Below, one piece after another: positions 1-9,319 of a DNA stretch of 64,000 nucleotides (positions are counted from its first letter, which is position 1; every line of letters starts with the position of its first letter). The notes under the pieces are model-generated. The model was not told the origin of the DNA, made no database searches, and worked only from the letters and a program-made list of their open reading frames with translations. The DNA is taken from positions 1 through 64,000 of the forward strand of contig JBBDLF010000028.1 in assembly GCA_040879025.1 (NCBI GenBank), given 5' to 3'. This DNA comes from JBBDLF01 sp040879025 (lineage in GTDB: Bacteria > Pseudomonadota > Gammaproteobacteria > Pseudomonadales > Pseudohongiellaceae). A program made the position numbers and the translations under genes.

Positions 1-86
1 TCAATCAGTCAGGAACGCTGCTTGATGGGCATACACCAGATTTGACAATAACTCCACGAATTGGCGACATCTCGCTTGTAGTGTAG
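1..86 (+). CDS. C-terminal end of an upstream protein (partial)
   Basis: The third reading frame is open from the window edge to a TAG at 84-86 and encodes about 27 residues ending in DISLVV. The stop lies 9 bases before the ATG of the next glycosyltransferase, which is the spacing expected of an operon neighbour. The fragment is too short to assign. In loci of this kind a heparinase/alginate-lyase-like protein often stands here, but that is a guess from context only. Confidence 0.4.
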   Translation, partial: NQSGTLLDGHTPDLTITPRIGDISLVV

Positions 87-95
87 AACCGGAAT

Positions 96-1331
96 ATGAT
101 CCAGCGTGCGAAAGACTTGTCCAGAAAGAATGTTTTGTTTGTTACTTGGGATGGCCCACAGACCTCCTATCTCGAAGGCCTTTTCCTTCCCATTTTTCGT
201 GGTCTGGCAATAAAAGGTTGGGATTGTCATGTGCTGCAATTTACGTGGGGCGATCCGGAGCGAGTCCAACTTGTCAAGGCTGCGTGTTCTCAAGCCGGGG
301 TGCCGTACCATGAACTTCGGGTTTGGCGTAAACCCGCTACGATTGGTGCCGTTCTAACCGCTGTGAGAGGAGTACGCTCGATCCGGCGGGCGATTCGTGA
401 GTGGAATATCCATGTGGTGATGCCGCGAAGCATACTCCCTGTCCTGTCCAGCATGCGGGCACTTCGTGGCATGCAAATACCTATGGTGTTTGATGCGGAT
501 GGCTTACCATTGGATGAGCGAGTCGATTTCCGTGGCATGTCACCGAAAGGCCTGACCTATCGCTTTCTCCGGGACGTCGAGGCCCAGGGGGTCCGTTGCG
601 CAGATGTGGTACTGACCCGGACACAGAAGGCGGCGGATATTCTGTTAGCCCGTGCTGGAGCAGGTGTCGAGGCAGAGCGCTTTTGCCAGGTAGGTAACGG
701 ACGAGATGTGGATCGTTTCACTCCCAGCGGCCGAGATTCAAGGGAGCAGGTCCGGAAGCGGTTGGGGATCGATGCCGACGCGCCCCTGCTTGTTTATACA
801 GGGTCTCTCGGCGGGCAGTACTGCCTGTCCGAGATGCTGATGTTGTTCTCCAAGGCCGTACAGCGTCGACCGGATGCCCGGTTTCTGATCCTTACCGGGT
901 CTCTGACCGAGGCCCGATCAGCAGTAATACAAAATGCCGGACTAAAAGACAAGATCGTAATCCGATCAGTTTCGCCGAATGAAGTGCCGGAGTACTTGGC
1001 GAGTTCCGACCTTGGGCTTAGCCTTCGCAGGCCCTCATTTTCCATGCAGGGAGTGGTGCCCATCAAACTGGGTGAATATCTGCTGTGCGGATTGCCAGTA
1101 GTCGCAACGCCCGGGGTTGGCGACGCCGTTGCTATCTCGCCAGAGGTTGGTTTCCCGATCGACGAACTCGATTCGGTCACGCTAGAGCGGGCCGCAGCAT
1201 GGTTTACGGACGAAGTGTTAGTCCATCGTGAATGTTTTCGGTCCCGTTGCCGCGAGGCAGGGCTCGAATACCATTCCCTTGAATCCAGTATTGCGTCCTA
1301 CCAACGGGCACTTGAGCGTGTTGGTTTGTGA
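96..1331 (+). CDS. Glycosyltransferase, GT4-like
   Basis: This 411-residue cytoplasmic protein has the two-domain look of GT-B glycosyltransferases. The N-terminal half carries the acceptor-side Rossmann pattern (VLFVTWDGPQTSYLEG). The C-terminal half has the family-4 pattern: a strand LLVYTGSLGG near residue 230, RFLILTG, then VPEYLASSDLGLS and a KLGEYLLCGLPVVATPGVGD nucleotide-binding segment near residues 325-350. It probably adds a sugar to a lipid-linked repeat unit; donor and linkage cannot be read. The stop codon overlaps the GTG of the next glycosyltransferase by four bases (GTGA), so the two are translationally coupled. Confidence 0.85.
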   Translation: MIQRAKDLSRKNVLFVTWDGPQTSYLEGLFLPIFRGLAIKGWDCHVLQFTWGDPERVQLVKAACSQAGVPYHELRVWRKPATIGAVLTAVRGVRSIRRAIREWNIHVVMPRSILPVLSSMRALRGMQIPMVFDADGLPLDERVDFRGMSPKGLTYRFLRDVEAQGVRCADVVLTRTQKAADILLARAGAGVEAERFCQVGNGRDVDRFTPSGRDSREQVRKRLGIDADAPLLVYTGSLGGQYCLSEMLMLFSKAVQRRPDARFLILTGSLTEARSAVIQNAGLKDKIVIRSVSPNEVPEYLASSDLGLSLRRPSFSMQGVVPIKLGEYLLCGLPVVATPGVGDAVAISPEVGFPIDELDSVTLERAAAWFTDEVLVHRECFRSRCREAGLEYHSLESSIASYQRALERVGL

Positions 1332-2407
1332 ATATCTTACTGCTTTGCAGGTACAGCCGTGATGGTGCGAGCAGTCGACTGCGCTTGCTTCAGTACCTGC
1401 CAGTATTGGAGCGGACAGGAGTACACGTCACGTCCTCCCCACTCTCTGACGACTCGTACCTGCGAAGACTTTACGGCGAGAAAAGGCGGTCACTGACCGG
1501 GATGGCGCGTGGCTATTTCAACCGCGTCTGTCGCATGTGTCGGGCTGGCAAAGCCGATCTGATTTGGCTGGAGAAGGAGGCGTTGCCATATCTCCCTTTC
1601 TGGCTGGAACACCGATTGATGCCCTCTGGCGTACCTTATATCGTCGATTATGACGATGCAGTCTTTCATAACTACGACCTCTCGGACAATACCTTAGTCC
1701 GGCGGCTGCTTGGACAAAAGATTGATCGCGTTATGGCCGGTGCGGCCACGGTGATCTGTGGCAACGGCTACCTGGCAGACCGGGCGGAGCAGGCTGGCGC
1801 CAAGCGTGTAGAGCGGGTGCCGACGGTGGTGAATATAGAGCGTTATACGCCGGTGCCAGTGACCAGTAACGCTTCTCCTGTGATCGGTTGGATCGGGTCC
1901 CCTTCTACCCAGCATTACCTCCTTGAACTGCGCACCGTATTCGAGAGACTTCACCGGTTACATGGTATTCGCCTGGTGCTGGTTGGCGCCACGCTGGAAC
2001 TGGCACAGCAGTTTGGGTCCGTACCTGTTGACGTGTTGCCTTGGTCCGAGGAGATGGAAGCCGAGCATGTCGCTGGCTTCGATATTGGTATTATGCCCTT
2101 GAGGGACGGCCCATGGGAGCGCGGCAAGTGCGGCTACAAACTGATCCAGTACATGGCCTGCGCCAAGCCAGTAGTCGCGTCTCCTGTTGGTGTGAATACC
2201 GAGATCGTGCAGGGACGTGACTGCGGACTGTTGGCCACCAGTCACGAACAGTGGTTCAGTGTGATAACCCAACTTCTGAATGATACCGCGTTACGCGCCG
2301 AGTTAGGAAAGCGCGGACGTGTGGCAGTCGAGCGCCATTACTCCCTTCAGGTCCAAGCACCGCGTATGGCCAAAATTCTGTGCGGTGCTGCGGCGAGGGA
2401 GCCTTGA
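1328..2407 (+). CDS. Glycosyltransferase, GT4-like
   Basis: This 359-residue GT-B protein starts at a GTG that overlaps the preceding stop. Family-4 features are IGWIGSPSTQHYL near residue 190, RLVLVGATLE, a DIGIMPLRDGPWERGKCGYK segment and YMACAKPVVASPVGVNTEIV near residues 275-295, the usual place for nucleotide-sugar contacts. It is the second of a tightly packed series and probably elongates the same lipid-linked oligosaccharide. Its TGA (2405-2407) overlaps the ATG of asnB by one base. The sugar specificity is unknown. Confidence 0.85.
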   Translation: MNILLLCRYSRDGASSRLRLLQYLPVLERTGVHVTSSPLSDDSYLRRLYGEKRRSLTGMARGYFNRVCRMCRAGKADLIWLEKEALPYLPFWLEHRLMPSGVPYIVDYDDAVFHNYDLSDNTLVRRLLGQKIDRVMAGAATVICGNGYLADRAEQAGAKRVERVPTVVNIERYTPVPVTSNASPVIGWIGSPSTQHYLLELRTVFERLHRLHGIRLVLVGATLELAQQFGSVPVDVLPWSEEMEAEHVAGFDIGIMPLRDGPWERGKCGYKLIQYMACAKPVVASPVGVNTEIVQGRDCGLLATSHEQWFSVITQLLNDTALRAELGKRGRVAVERHYSLQVQAPRMAKILCGAAAREP

Positions 2408-4335
2408 TGTGCGGAATTACCGGTTTCTGGGATACGTCGAAACCCGCTGAGGAAGCAGTTGCGGAGCGCATGGCGGCACGGGTCTCGAGTCGCGGGCCGG
2501 ACGATGCCGGTGTATGGATAGACCCGCAAGCCGGTGTTGCACTTGCCCACCGCCGGTTGTCTGTTCTTGATCTTTCTCCGGCCGGACACCAGCCCATGTG
2601 CTCACCCTGTGGGCGCTATGTACTCGTCTACAACGGCGAAATCTACAATCATCGAGATTTGCGTGGTGGCCTTGAGGCCGAGAGAGCGGCTTTTAACTGG
2701 CGAGGGCACTCGGACACGGAGACCTTGCTGGCGGCCTTGCGCTACTGGGGTGTACCGGGAACTCTGGCGCGGCTCAACGGTATGTTTGCATTCGCTCTTT
2801 GGGACGATGCAGATCGCCGGCTCTACCTCGCCCGGGACCGCATGGGCGAGAAACCTCTGTATTACGGACGCAGCGGGGACGCCTTTTTGTTTGGTTCGGA
2901 GCTCAAGGCACTGACGGCGTATCCCGGGTGGCGTGGCGAGGTGGATCGTGAAGCTTTGGCACTGTACCTGCGCTACAGCCATGTACCGGCACCCTGGAGC
3001 ATCTACCGCGGCATCGAAAAACTGCCACCGGCACACTACGTGGTGATTAGCGACAGCGGACGCGCGGTGAGTGAGCCTCAGTGTTACTGGGACCTGGCAT
3101 CCGTCGCGCAGTGTGGGATGGCTGAAGCTGGCGGAGAGGCTGGGGACCTCACTGATGCCTTGGACGATCTGCTACGGGATGCCATTGGCCGGCGTATGGT
3201 TGCCGATGTGCCTTTGGGGGCATTCCTTTCGGGGGGCTACGACTCCAGCACGGTAGCTGCCCTGATGCAGGCACAGAGCCCGAAACCGGTGCGGACATTT
3301 TCCATCGGTTTTCACGAGACCGGCTACGATGAGGCGAAGCACGCCCGCTCGGTCGCGGGACATCTGGGCACTGATCACACGGAGCTCTACGTCACTCCGG
3401 AGGAAGCCCGGGCAGTGATACCACAGTTGCCGGAAATCTTCGACGAGCCGTTCGCGGATTCCTCCCAGATCCCCATGTTTCTGGTCAGCCGATTGGCACG
3501 GAACCACGTCACCGTCAGTCTATCGGGAGACGGTGGAGACGAACTCTTTGCCGGCTACAACCGTCATGTGGTGGGTCCACGGCTGTGGCAGCAGCTCGGT
3601 GGGCTCTCGCCCGGTCTGCGGCGTGGATTGGGTTCGGCCATTAGCGGTGCTGTCAGACTGACTGGAAACAGCAGGAGGTGGCTTGGTACCGGGACCGGCA
3701 TTCCTCAGCTTGGACATAAGCTGGATAAATTGGCGAGCGGCCTGCGCGCTGACGATGCTCAGGCCTTTCACCGCGATCTGCTTTCGCACTGGAAACGGCC
3801 CGAGGTGGTGGTGCGTGGTGTACGCGAGCCCATGCTCCCTATAGACCGCCTCGGGGGTATGCCCCAACTGCCTGGAGTCTGCGAACGGATGCTTTATCGC
3901 GACATGGCGACCTACTTACCCGATGACATTCTCACCAAAGTAGATCGGGCGAGCATGGCGGTAAGTCTTGAGGCGCGCGTGCCGCTGCTCGACCACCGCC
4001 TGGTTGAGTTCGCCTGGCGGGTCCCGGTCGGCTTCAAGGTCCGCGACGGCCAGGGCAAATGGCTGCTTCGTCAGGTACTCTACCGTTATGTGCCTCGGGA
4101 GCTGATGGATCGACCGAAGATGGGCTTTGCCGTTCCCATCGAGCATTGGTTGCGGGGACCATTGCGGGCTTGGGCAGAACCCCTTCTGGATGAACAACGC
4201 ATACAACAGGAAGGGTTCCTTGACCCGGCACCCATCCGCCAGATGTGGGCGGAGTACTTGTCCGGTCAATCTCGTCACCAGGGCGCGCTTTGGAACGTCC
4301 TGATGTTTCAAGCGTGGTTACGAACCTGGTCATAA
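2407..4335 (+). CDS. asnB: Asparagine synthase-type amidotransferase
   Basis: This is a 642-residue glutamine-hydrolysing asparagine synthase-family protein. I place the start at ATG 2407, not at possible earlier starts, because the class II glutaminase needs Cys as the residue after Met (MCGITGFW). The N-terminal glutaminase domain is followed by an ATP-pyrophosphatase domain with FLSGGYDSSTVAALM near residue 275; the usual Leu of SGGLDSS is Tyr here. SLSGDGGDELFAGYNRH follows near residue 370. Such paralogues in polysaccharide loci are thought to amidate uronic-acid or other sugar carboxylates rather than make asparagine. The position between glycosyltransferases and a polymerase favours that, but it is inference. 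Confidence 0.9.
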   Translation: MCGITGFWDTSKPAEEAVAERMAARVSSRGPDDAGVWIDPQAGVALAHRRLSVLDLSPAGHQPMCSPCGRYVLVYNGEIYNHRDLRGGLEAERAAFNWRGHSDTETLLAALRYWGVPGTLARLNGMFAFALWDDADRRLYLARDRMGEKPLYYGRSGDAFLFGSELKALTAYPGWRGEVDREALALYLRYSHVPAPWSIYRGIEKLPPAHYVVISDSGRAVSEPQCYWDLASVAQCGMAEAGGEAGDLTDALDDLLRDAIGRRMVADVPLGAFLSGGYDSSTVAALMQAQSPKPVRTFSIGFHETGYDEAKHARSVAGHLGTDHTELYVTPEEARAVIPQLPEIFDEPFADSSQIPMFLVSRLARNHVTVSLSGDGGDELFAGYNRHVVGPRLWQQLGGLSPGLRRGLGSAISGAVRLTGNSRRWLGTGTGIPQLGHKLDKLASGLRADDAQAFHRDLLSHWKRPEVVVRGVREPMLPIDRLGGMPQLPGVCERMLYRDMATYLPDDILTKVDRASMAVSLEARVPLLDHRLVEFAWRVPVGFKVRDGQGKWLLRQVLYRYVPRELMDRPKMGFAVPIEHWLRGPLRAWAEPLLDEQRIQQEGFLDPAPIRQMWAEYLSGQSRHQGALWNVLMFQAWLRTWS

Positions 4336-4383
4336 CGTTTGGTTGATGGCTATCTGCGATATACAGGATCACTGAAGCGACAT

Positions 4384-5421
4384 ATGTTTCCTTATTGGGG
4401 GATCTACATACTGCCTGCGTTGATGGCGGCGACACATCGTCGGCCCGCCGTCAGTCTATGGATCGTTCTGGGAGCAGTTTACGCTCTATTGATCGGGCTA
4501 CGTTATCAGGTGGGTGGTGATTGGAGCAGCTACCAGTTACATCTTTTGCGTGTGGGCGGCTTGCCCTTACATCAAGTACTGATCTCCAGTGATCCTGGTT
4601 ACTATGCGCTGACCTGGCTTTCGTCTCGCATCGGCGCCGGTATCTGGTTCGTCAATCTTGTCTGTGGATTGATTTTCACGACGGGCTTGGTCGCTTTCGT
4701 CCGCCGTCTGCCCGAACCTATGCTGGCTTTCGCGGTAGCCATGCCTTACATGTTAGTGGTCGTGGCGATGGGATATACCAGACAGGCCACTGCGTTGGGT
4801 TTTCTTCTGTTTGGTCTGGCCTGGTTGATCGAGCGGCGCCTGCTGGCCTTCGCACTGGCACTGGCCGTTGGCGCAACTTTTCATAAATCGGCAGTAGTAC
4901 TTCTCCCACTCGCCATCCTGGCTGATCAGCGTACCCGGTTTCTTACAGTATTATGGGTCGGAATTGCCACTACAGTATTGTACCTGCTGTTTCTGGCCGA
5001 GCAGGTGGATAGTTTCTGGCAGAACTATGTGCTGTCGGATTACTCTCAGGCTTCCGATGGTGGCCCGATCCGCATCGCGATGAACGTGCTCCCGGCCGTA
5101 CTCTTCCTGCTCTGGCGACGCCGCTTCGTCATGACGGGGGAAGCTCGCGCGCTGTGGACCTGGGTAGCCCTGTTTTCCCTGGCTTGCCTGCCATTGGTGT
5201 TCCAGGCCCCGACTGCGGTTGATCGTATCGCTCTTTACTTCATGCCACTGCAGTTGGTGCTATTCAGTCATCTGCCCTCGCTGGTGGTCCCTGCGCAGCG
5301 GGCCTATGTACGGGGGGCGATTCTGGCGTACTACGCTGCAGTGCTGTTTGTCTGGCTCAATTTCGCCGGACACAGGCAAGCGTGGTTGCCGTATCAGTTC
5401 TGGCCGCTGGCGGCGGGCTGA
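4384..5421 (+). CDS. EpsG/Wzy-like polysaccharide polymerase (membrane protein)
   Basis: This 345-residue protein is almost entirely hydrophobic, with about nine or ten predicted membrane segments. The segment GLRYQVGGDWSSY near residue 40 matches the EpsG-family signature G-x-R-Y-x-x-G-x-D-W-x-x-Y, and a periplasmic loop follows. It probably polymerises repeat units on the periplasmic side of the inner membrane. An upstream TTG at 4339 is in frame, but the ATG at 4384 puts the first membrane helix at the N-terminus as usual. No Wzx flippase is visible in the window, so that function must lie upstream or elsewhere. Confidence 0.8.
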   Translation: MFPYWGIYILPALMAATHRRPAVSLWIVLGAVYALLIGLRYQVGGDWSSYQLHLLRVGGLPLHQVLISSDPGYYALTWLSSRIGAGIWFVNLVCGLIFTTGLVAFVRRLPEPMLAFAVAMPYMLVVVAMGYTRQATALGFLLFGLAWLIERRLLAFALALAVGATFHKSAVVLLPLAILADQRTRFLTVLWVGIATTVLYLLFLAEQVDSFWQNYVLSDYSQASDGGPIRIAMNVLPAVLFLLWRRRFVMTGEARALWTWVALFSLACLPLVFQAPTAVDRIALYFMPLQLVLFSHLPSLVVPAQRAYVRGAILAYYAAVLFVWLNFAGHRQAWLPYQFWPLAAG

Positions 5422-5426
5422 TACGT

Positions 5427-6572
5427 ATGCGTGTGGTGTTGACCGCAAACACATCGTTCTATCTATGGAATTTTCGCCGCTCGACCATCGAGGCTCTGTT
5501 GCGCGAAGGCTGCCAGGTGTTGTGCCTGGCTCCGCCGGACAATTACTCGCCGCGCCTTGAATCGCTGGGCGCACGCTTCCATGCGGTGAAGATAGAACGG
5601 GCCGGGGCGGGTCCGGCAACGGAACTGGCGCTGTTGTATCACCTCTATCGTCTGTTGCGTCGGGAGCGTCCTGACGCTCTTTTCAATTTCACCATCAAGA
5701 TGAACCTTTACTGCGGGCTCTGTGCGCGCAGTCTCCGTATTCCCTACGCCAGCAACATCTCCGGTCTTGGCACGGCCTTCATTCACGACTCATGGCTTTA
5801 CCGCCAAGTGCGGCGCGTGTATGGTGTGGCCAATCGCGGTGCCACGCGGGTGTTCTTTCAGAATCCGGAAGATCGGGATCTGTTTGTCTCTCGCGGCCTG
5901 GCGCCTCCCGAACGCACTGTCCTGCTGCCCGGCTCCGGGGTCGACACGCGGCGTTTCGCTTTCTCCCCTCTACCCGATGGTATACGGGACGGCCATATTA
6001 CCTTCCTGATGATTGCACGATTGATCGCGGACAAGGGCGTGCGTGAGTACGTGGAGGCCGCGCGTCGGGTGCGTGCTGCCTGGCCGACTGCCCGCTTCCT
6101 GTTGCTTGGTCCAGGCAAGGTGGATAATCGTAGTGCCATTTCGGATGCGGAGATCGCCGCCTGGCAGGAGGAAGGCATTGTGGAGTGGCAGGGTGAACAG
6201 ACTGATGTCCTGCCGTTCTTGCAGCAATGCCATGTATTGGTCCTGCCGTCGTATCGTGAAGGCATGCCGCGTACTGTATTGGAAGCCGCCTCGGTGGGGC
6301 GGCCAGCCGTTGTCTCGGATGTGCCGGGTTGCCGCCATTCAGTGGAAGCGGACCGCACGGGTTGGCTGTGCCGTGCGCGTGACGCCGGGAGCCTGGCGGC
6401 AGTGATGATGCAGGTGCTGGAACAGGCCCAGTCTGATCCGCAGTGGTTGGAGGCATTTGGAGAACGGGCGGCCCAGCGGGCGCGCAGGGAATTCTCTGAA
6501 GCGATCGTCGTGCAGGCGTATCTGGATGCATTGGCGCTGATGGCCCCGCCAGGGAGCGTCAGTCGTGTTTAA
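5427..6572 (+). CDS. Glycosyltransferase family 4 (PglA/WcaA-like)
   Basis: This is a 381-residue GT-B enzyme. ATG 5427 lies 5 bases after the polymerase stop; earlier in-frame starts would overlap that gene. The N-terminus (RVVLTANTSFYLWNFRRS) and the segment FNFTIKMNLYCGLCARSL resemble the PglA/CapM group that adds hexosamines to undecaprenyl-linked sugars. The C-terminal half has FLMIARLIADKGVREYVEAA near residue 200, FLLLGPG, and VLPSYREGMPRTVLEAASVG with the E-x7-E pair of family 4. It closes the tightly spaced block that begins at nucleotide 96. Confidence 0.85.
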   Translation: MRVVLTANTSFYLWNFRRSTIEALLREGCQVLCLAPPDNYSPRLESLGARFHAVKIERAGAGPATELALLYHLYRLLRRERPDALFNFTIKMNLYCGLCARSLRIPYASNISGLGTAFIHDSWLYRQVRRVYGVANRGATRVFFQNPEDRDLFVSRGLAPPERTVLLPGSGVDTRRFAFSPLPDGIRDGHITFLMIARLIADKGVREYVEAARRVRAAWPTARFLLLGPGKVDNRSAISDAEIAAWQEEGIVEWQGEQTDVLPFLQQCHVLVLPSYREGMPRTVLEAASVGRPAVVSDVPGCRHSVEADRTGWLCRARDAGSLAAVMMQVLEQAQSDPQWLEAFGERAAQRARREFSEAIVVQAYLDALALMAPPGSVSRV

Positions 6573-6650
6573 CATCTACAATTTTCGTATAGCGACTTAA
6601 AATATTTTATCCTGCGGCAGCAACCGCGAACTGGAGCAATAACGATTGAG

Positions 6651-7742
6651 ATGAACATTCTTGCAAACCCCGCTTTCAGGAACGCGCACAATAATCCATA
6701 TAACCTCCTGCTATACAGCCATCTACTCAAGATTTCCAGTGTAAAAGTGGAAGAGTTTAACTGGCGTACGCTTTTAACCGGTAAGCACTCTATAGTCCAT
6801 ATTCATTGGCCGGATCACGTCTTCAATGGGAAACCTGGCGCGAGATTCTTCGTCCGCTTGATGTCAATGCTTCTGAAGATGGTCGTAGTGAAACTTAAAG
6901 GCTTGCGTGTGGTTTGGACTGTGCATAATCTGGAGAGTCACGGGCGTGTGCACCCGAGACTGGAACTGTGGTGCCAATGCAGGTTCATTGACGCGGTCGA
7001 TGGAGTCATTCATCTGACGGACACCGGGCGTGTGCTGGCGGAGAGCAAGTATCCGGCCCTGGTCCTGAAAAAGTCCGCGATCATTTTTCATGGTCACTAC
7101 CGCGATGCCTATCCGAATGTCATAGGCAAGGCCGTAGCGAGAAAGAAACTGGGGTTGGGCGAGGATGACAGGGTCGTATTGTTTATCGGCATGGTGAGAC
7201 CCTACAAGAATGTGGAAAACCTGATCAGAACGTTTTCCGCCATGGTGTCGACAGATCTCCGCCTGGTGGTTGCCGGGGTTGCTTCGATTAACTCTGGACT
7301 GGAGCGGAATATCAGACAGCTTGCATCCGAAGATTCACGCGTCAGTCTCCATCTTGAACATATCAGTAGCGACGATATTACTGTTTTTCTGAATGCGGCG
7401 GATCTTGTGGTATTACCCTACCTTGACATTCTGAACTCCGGATCCGCCATACTGGCATTGTCGTTCGGCAGGCCGGTCCTCGTCCCACAAATAGGTGCAA
7501 TGACAGATCTTCAATGCCGGTTCGGTTCTCACAGAGTCCACCTGTATCAGAATGAACTGAGCCCGCAGATCCTGGCCACCGTGCTGGATGCTGTTACCTC
7601 GCCAGGTACAGAGGCCGAAGCAGGAAGGCAAGACATGCCGATGGAATACGAGTGGGACCATATTGCCGGGCAGACTTTCTCGTTCTACACGAACGTACTT
7701 TCCCCAGGCAAGGATTCTCTCAAAAAGGGCGCGGTGCTCTGA
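6651..7742 (+). CDS. Glycosyltransferase, GT4-like
   Basis: This 363-residue protein is preceded by a 78-base AT-rich gap and GGAG about 15 bases upstream, so it may have its own promoter. SIVHIHWPDHVF near residue 50 and VWTVHNLESH near residue 90 are typical of a GT-B subgroup found in exopolysaccharide loci. VLFIGMVRPYKNVENLI and DLVVLPYLDILNSGSAILAL form the C-terminal donor-binding half. The reaction is not predictable. It is the last intact gene before the accessory island. Confidence 0.8.
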   Translation: MNILANPAFRNAHNNPYNLLLYSHLLKISSVKVEEFNWRTLLTGKHSIVHIHWPDHVFNGKPGARFFVRLMSMLLKMVVVKLKGLRVVWTVHNLESHGRVHPRLELWCQCRFIDAVDGVIHLTDTGRVLAESKYPALVLKKSAIIFHGHYRDAYPNVIGKAVARKKLGLGEDDRVVLFIGMVRPYKNVENLIRTFSAMVSTDLRLVVAGVASINSGLERNIRQLASEDSRVSLHLEHISSDDITVFLNAADLVVLPYLDILNSGSAILALSFGRPVLVPQIGAMTDLQCRFGSHRVHLYQNELSPQILATVLDAVTSPGTEAEAGRQDMPMEYEWDHIAGQTFSFYTNVLSPGKDSLKKGAVL

Positions 7743-7931
7743 GGCACTCCGCTCCCAGAAGTGTTCAGCGGTTTAAACAGGCAAATGATCATTATGCGAA
7801 ACACAAAAGTTAAAGAGCGTCATTCCGTGGTACAAACCGCTCACGCCTTTGAAGGTTTAGCTGATGGGGATGCGCGCATGGCGAAGGCCGTATTGGGTTA
7901 CTCCAGCCGAAAGGGTTGAGGGTCTTCTGAC
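7743..7931. other. Intergenic stretch at left edge of the accessory island, with a 41-codon ORF
   Basis: A 41-codon open frame (ATG 7794 to TGA 7919) reads into ADGDARMAKAVLGYSS. I recognise no family and see no clear ribosome binding site. It could be the remains of a small antitoxin-like protein belonging to the decayed toxin next to it, or chance. I see no hairpin or promoter of note. Confidence 0.2.
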
Positions 7932-8215
7932 ATGATGGTATTGACGAAAGATTTTAAGGACAGCATACAGGCGCGTACCCAGGCTCCGCTTGCAGCGACT
8001 GACCGCTGGCAATCTCGGCGATATCAAGACCGTCGGCGGAGGGAGTCAGCGAAGTTCGCATGCCTTTTGGGCCCGGATACCGAGTCTATCTCGCCCAACA
8101 CGGCTCGTCCTGGTTGCTGCTGCTTTGCGGTGGTGACAAATCCAGTCAGCAGAAAGACATTGCGATAGCAAAACGTTATTTACAGGTAACCGTTCATTAT
8201 AAGGAGTCCTGTTAA
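7932..8215 (+). pseudogene. HigB/RelE-family toxin, frameshifted remnant
   Basis: Translating all three frames recovers pieces of a PF05973-type toxin (addiction-module killer, HigB-like mRNA interferase). One frame reads RLQRLTAGNLGDIKTVG, matching the family block RLxxGNxGDxxxVG. A +1 shift near 8043 continues as VSEVRMPFGPGYRVYLA, then LLLLCGGDKSSQQKDI, and stops at TAA 8213-8215. The GPGYRVY and LLCGGDKSxQxxDI motifs are diagnostic. At least one frameshift and a degenerate N-terminus make it non-functional. The expected downstream HTH antitoxin is missing; an IS66 remnant occupies that position. Confidence 0.6.
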
Positions 8216-8268
8216 CCCCCTTCCTCGCGCGATAATCTGGTCTCTTCATTAACCCAGGAGATCCTACG

Positions 8269-8510
8269 ATGACTCATCCCTCGCGCCGTACACCTGCCCA
8301 GTGGCAGGCCCTTATTGAACAATGGCAACAAGTCGACCAACCGGCAACACAATTCTGCAAAGACAATGGTGTTGGATACGCGAGCTTTTGCAAATGGCGC
8401 AAGCGCCTGGCTGATGAACAGACACCGGCGGAACCTAACACGGCTCCCCGGTTTATTGATCTGAGCGCTCTGCAATCAGAAGCTCGTCCATGGCACATTG
8501 TGCTTATTTC
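8269..8510 (+). mobile_element. tnpA: IS66-family element remnant: 5' part of tnpA
   Basis: The reading frame from ATG 8269 encodes the N-terminal 75-80 residues of an IS66 accessory protein TnpA: RTPAQWQALIEQWQQ, QPATQFCKDNGVGYASFCKW and a conserved RPWHIVL near residue 77. After that the frame runs into unrelated sequence and stops at 8553, because the element is cut at about 8506. No tnpB or tnpC is present, so this is a dead left-end fragment. Its terminal inverted repeat is not certain; a GTAACCG-like sequence at 8187 is a possible candidate. Confidence 0.7.
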
Positions 8511-8880
8511 TGACAAGTATTGTTCCGCTATGCTGAACAGCATTGATTGGTAAAGAGCTCCCTGAGTTACGACAGGTTTCAGCAAACAATTGATAAGCTT
8601 CCTTGATCCGGGGAGCAACGCCGTAATCTGTCAGGTTCAGACAATATCCCGGGTCCAGAAATGCACCAACAACGTAAGGCTCGATGATACCCTGACTGGA
8701 TCTGGCCCAATCGATCGCTCGAGCGAAGCTCTCCACCCAGAAATAAATGCCAGACCCCAGCCAATCGTAGGAATTTTCACTCGCATTGAGATGCGAGTTA
8801 CCTGCCAATACTTCCTCTGCGACGGAACGATCGCAGCCATGAAAGCCGACAAGGGGAGAAAGCTTGCGTGTTATGGTCAT
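8507..8880 (-). pseudogene. ADP-ribosyltransferase-like (PARP-like) toxin, truncated by the IS66 remnant
   Basis: From ATG 8880 the protein begins with LVGFHGCDRSVAEEVLAG followed by YDWLGSGIYFW and AIDWAR. This matches a family of about 180 residues with a HG...GIYFW core resembling PARP/DUF3990-type ADP-ribosyltransferase folds. Homology fades after about residue 113, where the frame enters the antisense of the IS66 fragment. The C-terminal third is therefore lost and the gene is probably inactive. The small gene just upstream on the same strand is its likely antitoxin. The family assignment is from pattern memory. Confidence 0.5.
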
Positions 8881-8906
8881 TCCATTGACCTAAATAAAGC
8901 GTTACT

Positions 8907-9101
8907 TCAGTTTGTGTACTCTTTGGCGAGAATTCCGTCCTCATTCAGAATACCGGCGCGCTTGAGCAAGTCGACTGACTTTTTCTTGTCAGCGGCGATA
9001 GCCTTGGCGCGCTTGACCGTGGCGGGTGTCCACACGGCCTGCTCGGCGTTTGTAATTGCCGTTTGCGTGTTGTTAACTGGTTTTCGGGCCTTTTGTGTCA
9101 T
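8907..9101 (-). CDS. Small putative antitoxin partner of the PARP-like toxin
   Basis: This 64-residue Lys/Ala-rich protein ends in DLLKRAGILNEDGILAKEYTN; the LLKRAGIL-E-G-L-Y ending is common in small proteins encoded immediately upstream of PARP-like toxin genes. I chose ATG 9101 because an upstream in-frame start would add a poorly conserved leader. It lies 26 bases upstream of the truncated toxin in the same direction, the usual antitoxin-first order. It may now be a relic without a partner. The function is inferred from context only. Confidence 0.45.
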   Translation of the reverse strand: MTQKARKPVNNTQTAITNAEQAVWTPATVKRAKAIAADKKKSVDLLKRAGILNEDGILAKEYTN

Positions 9102-9319
9102 AACGGTCCCCGTACGAGCTAAAAGACGGACCTTCAGGAGGGCTGGATCCTTTGGTCCTCGAAAAGTATAGCACATACTGAAGCCAGCGCCCCGGAAGTA
9201 GGGGACACTGATAAGTTGAACTTAACGATACAGCGAACTCGCATTTGAGCATTTGAGGGCATGCTGGGTAGGTTGTCGAATTCGCGACTACACTTCTTAA
9301 GGATTCAATAATGTCCGCA

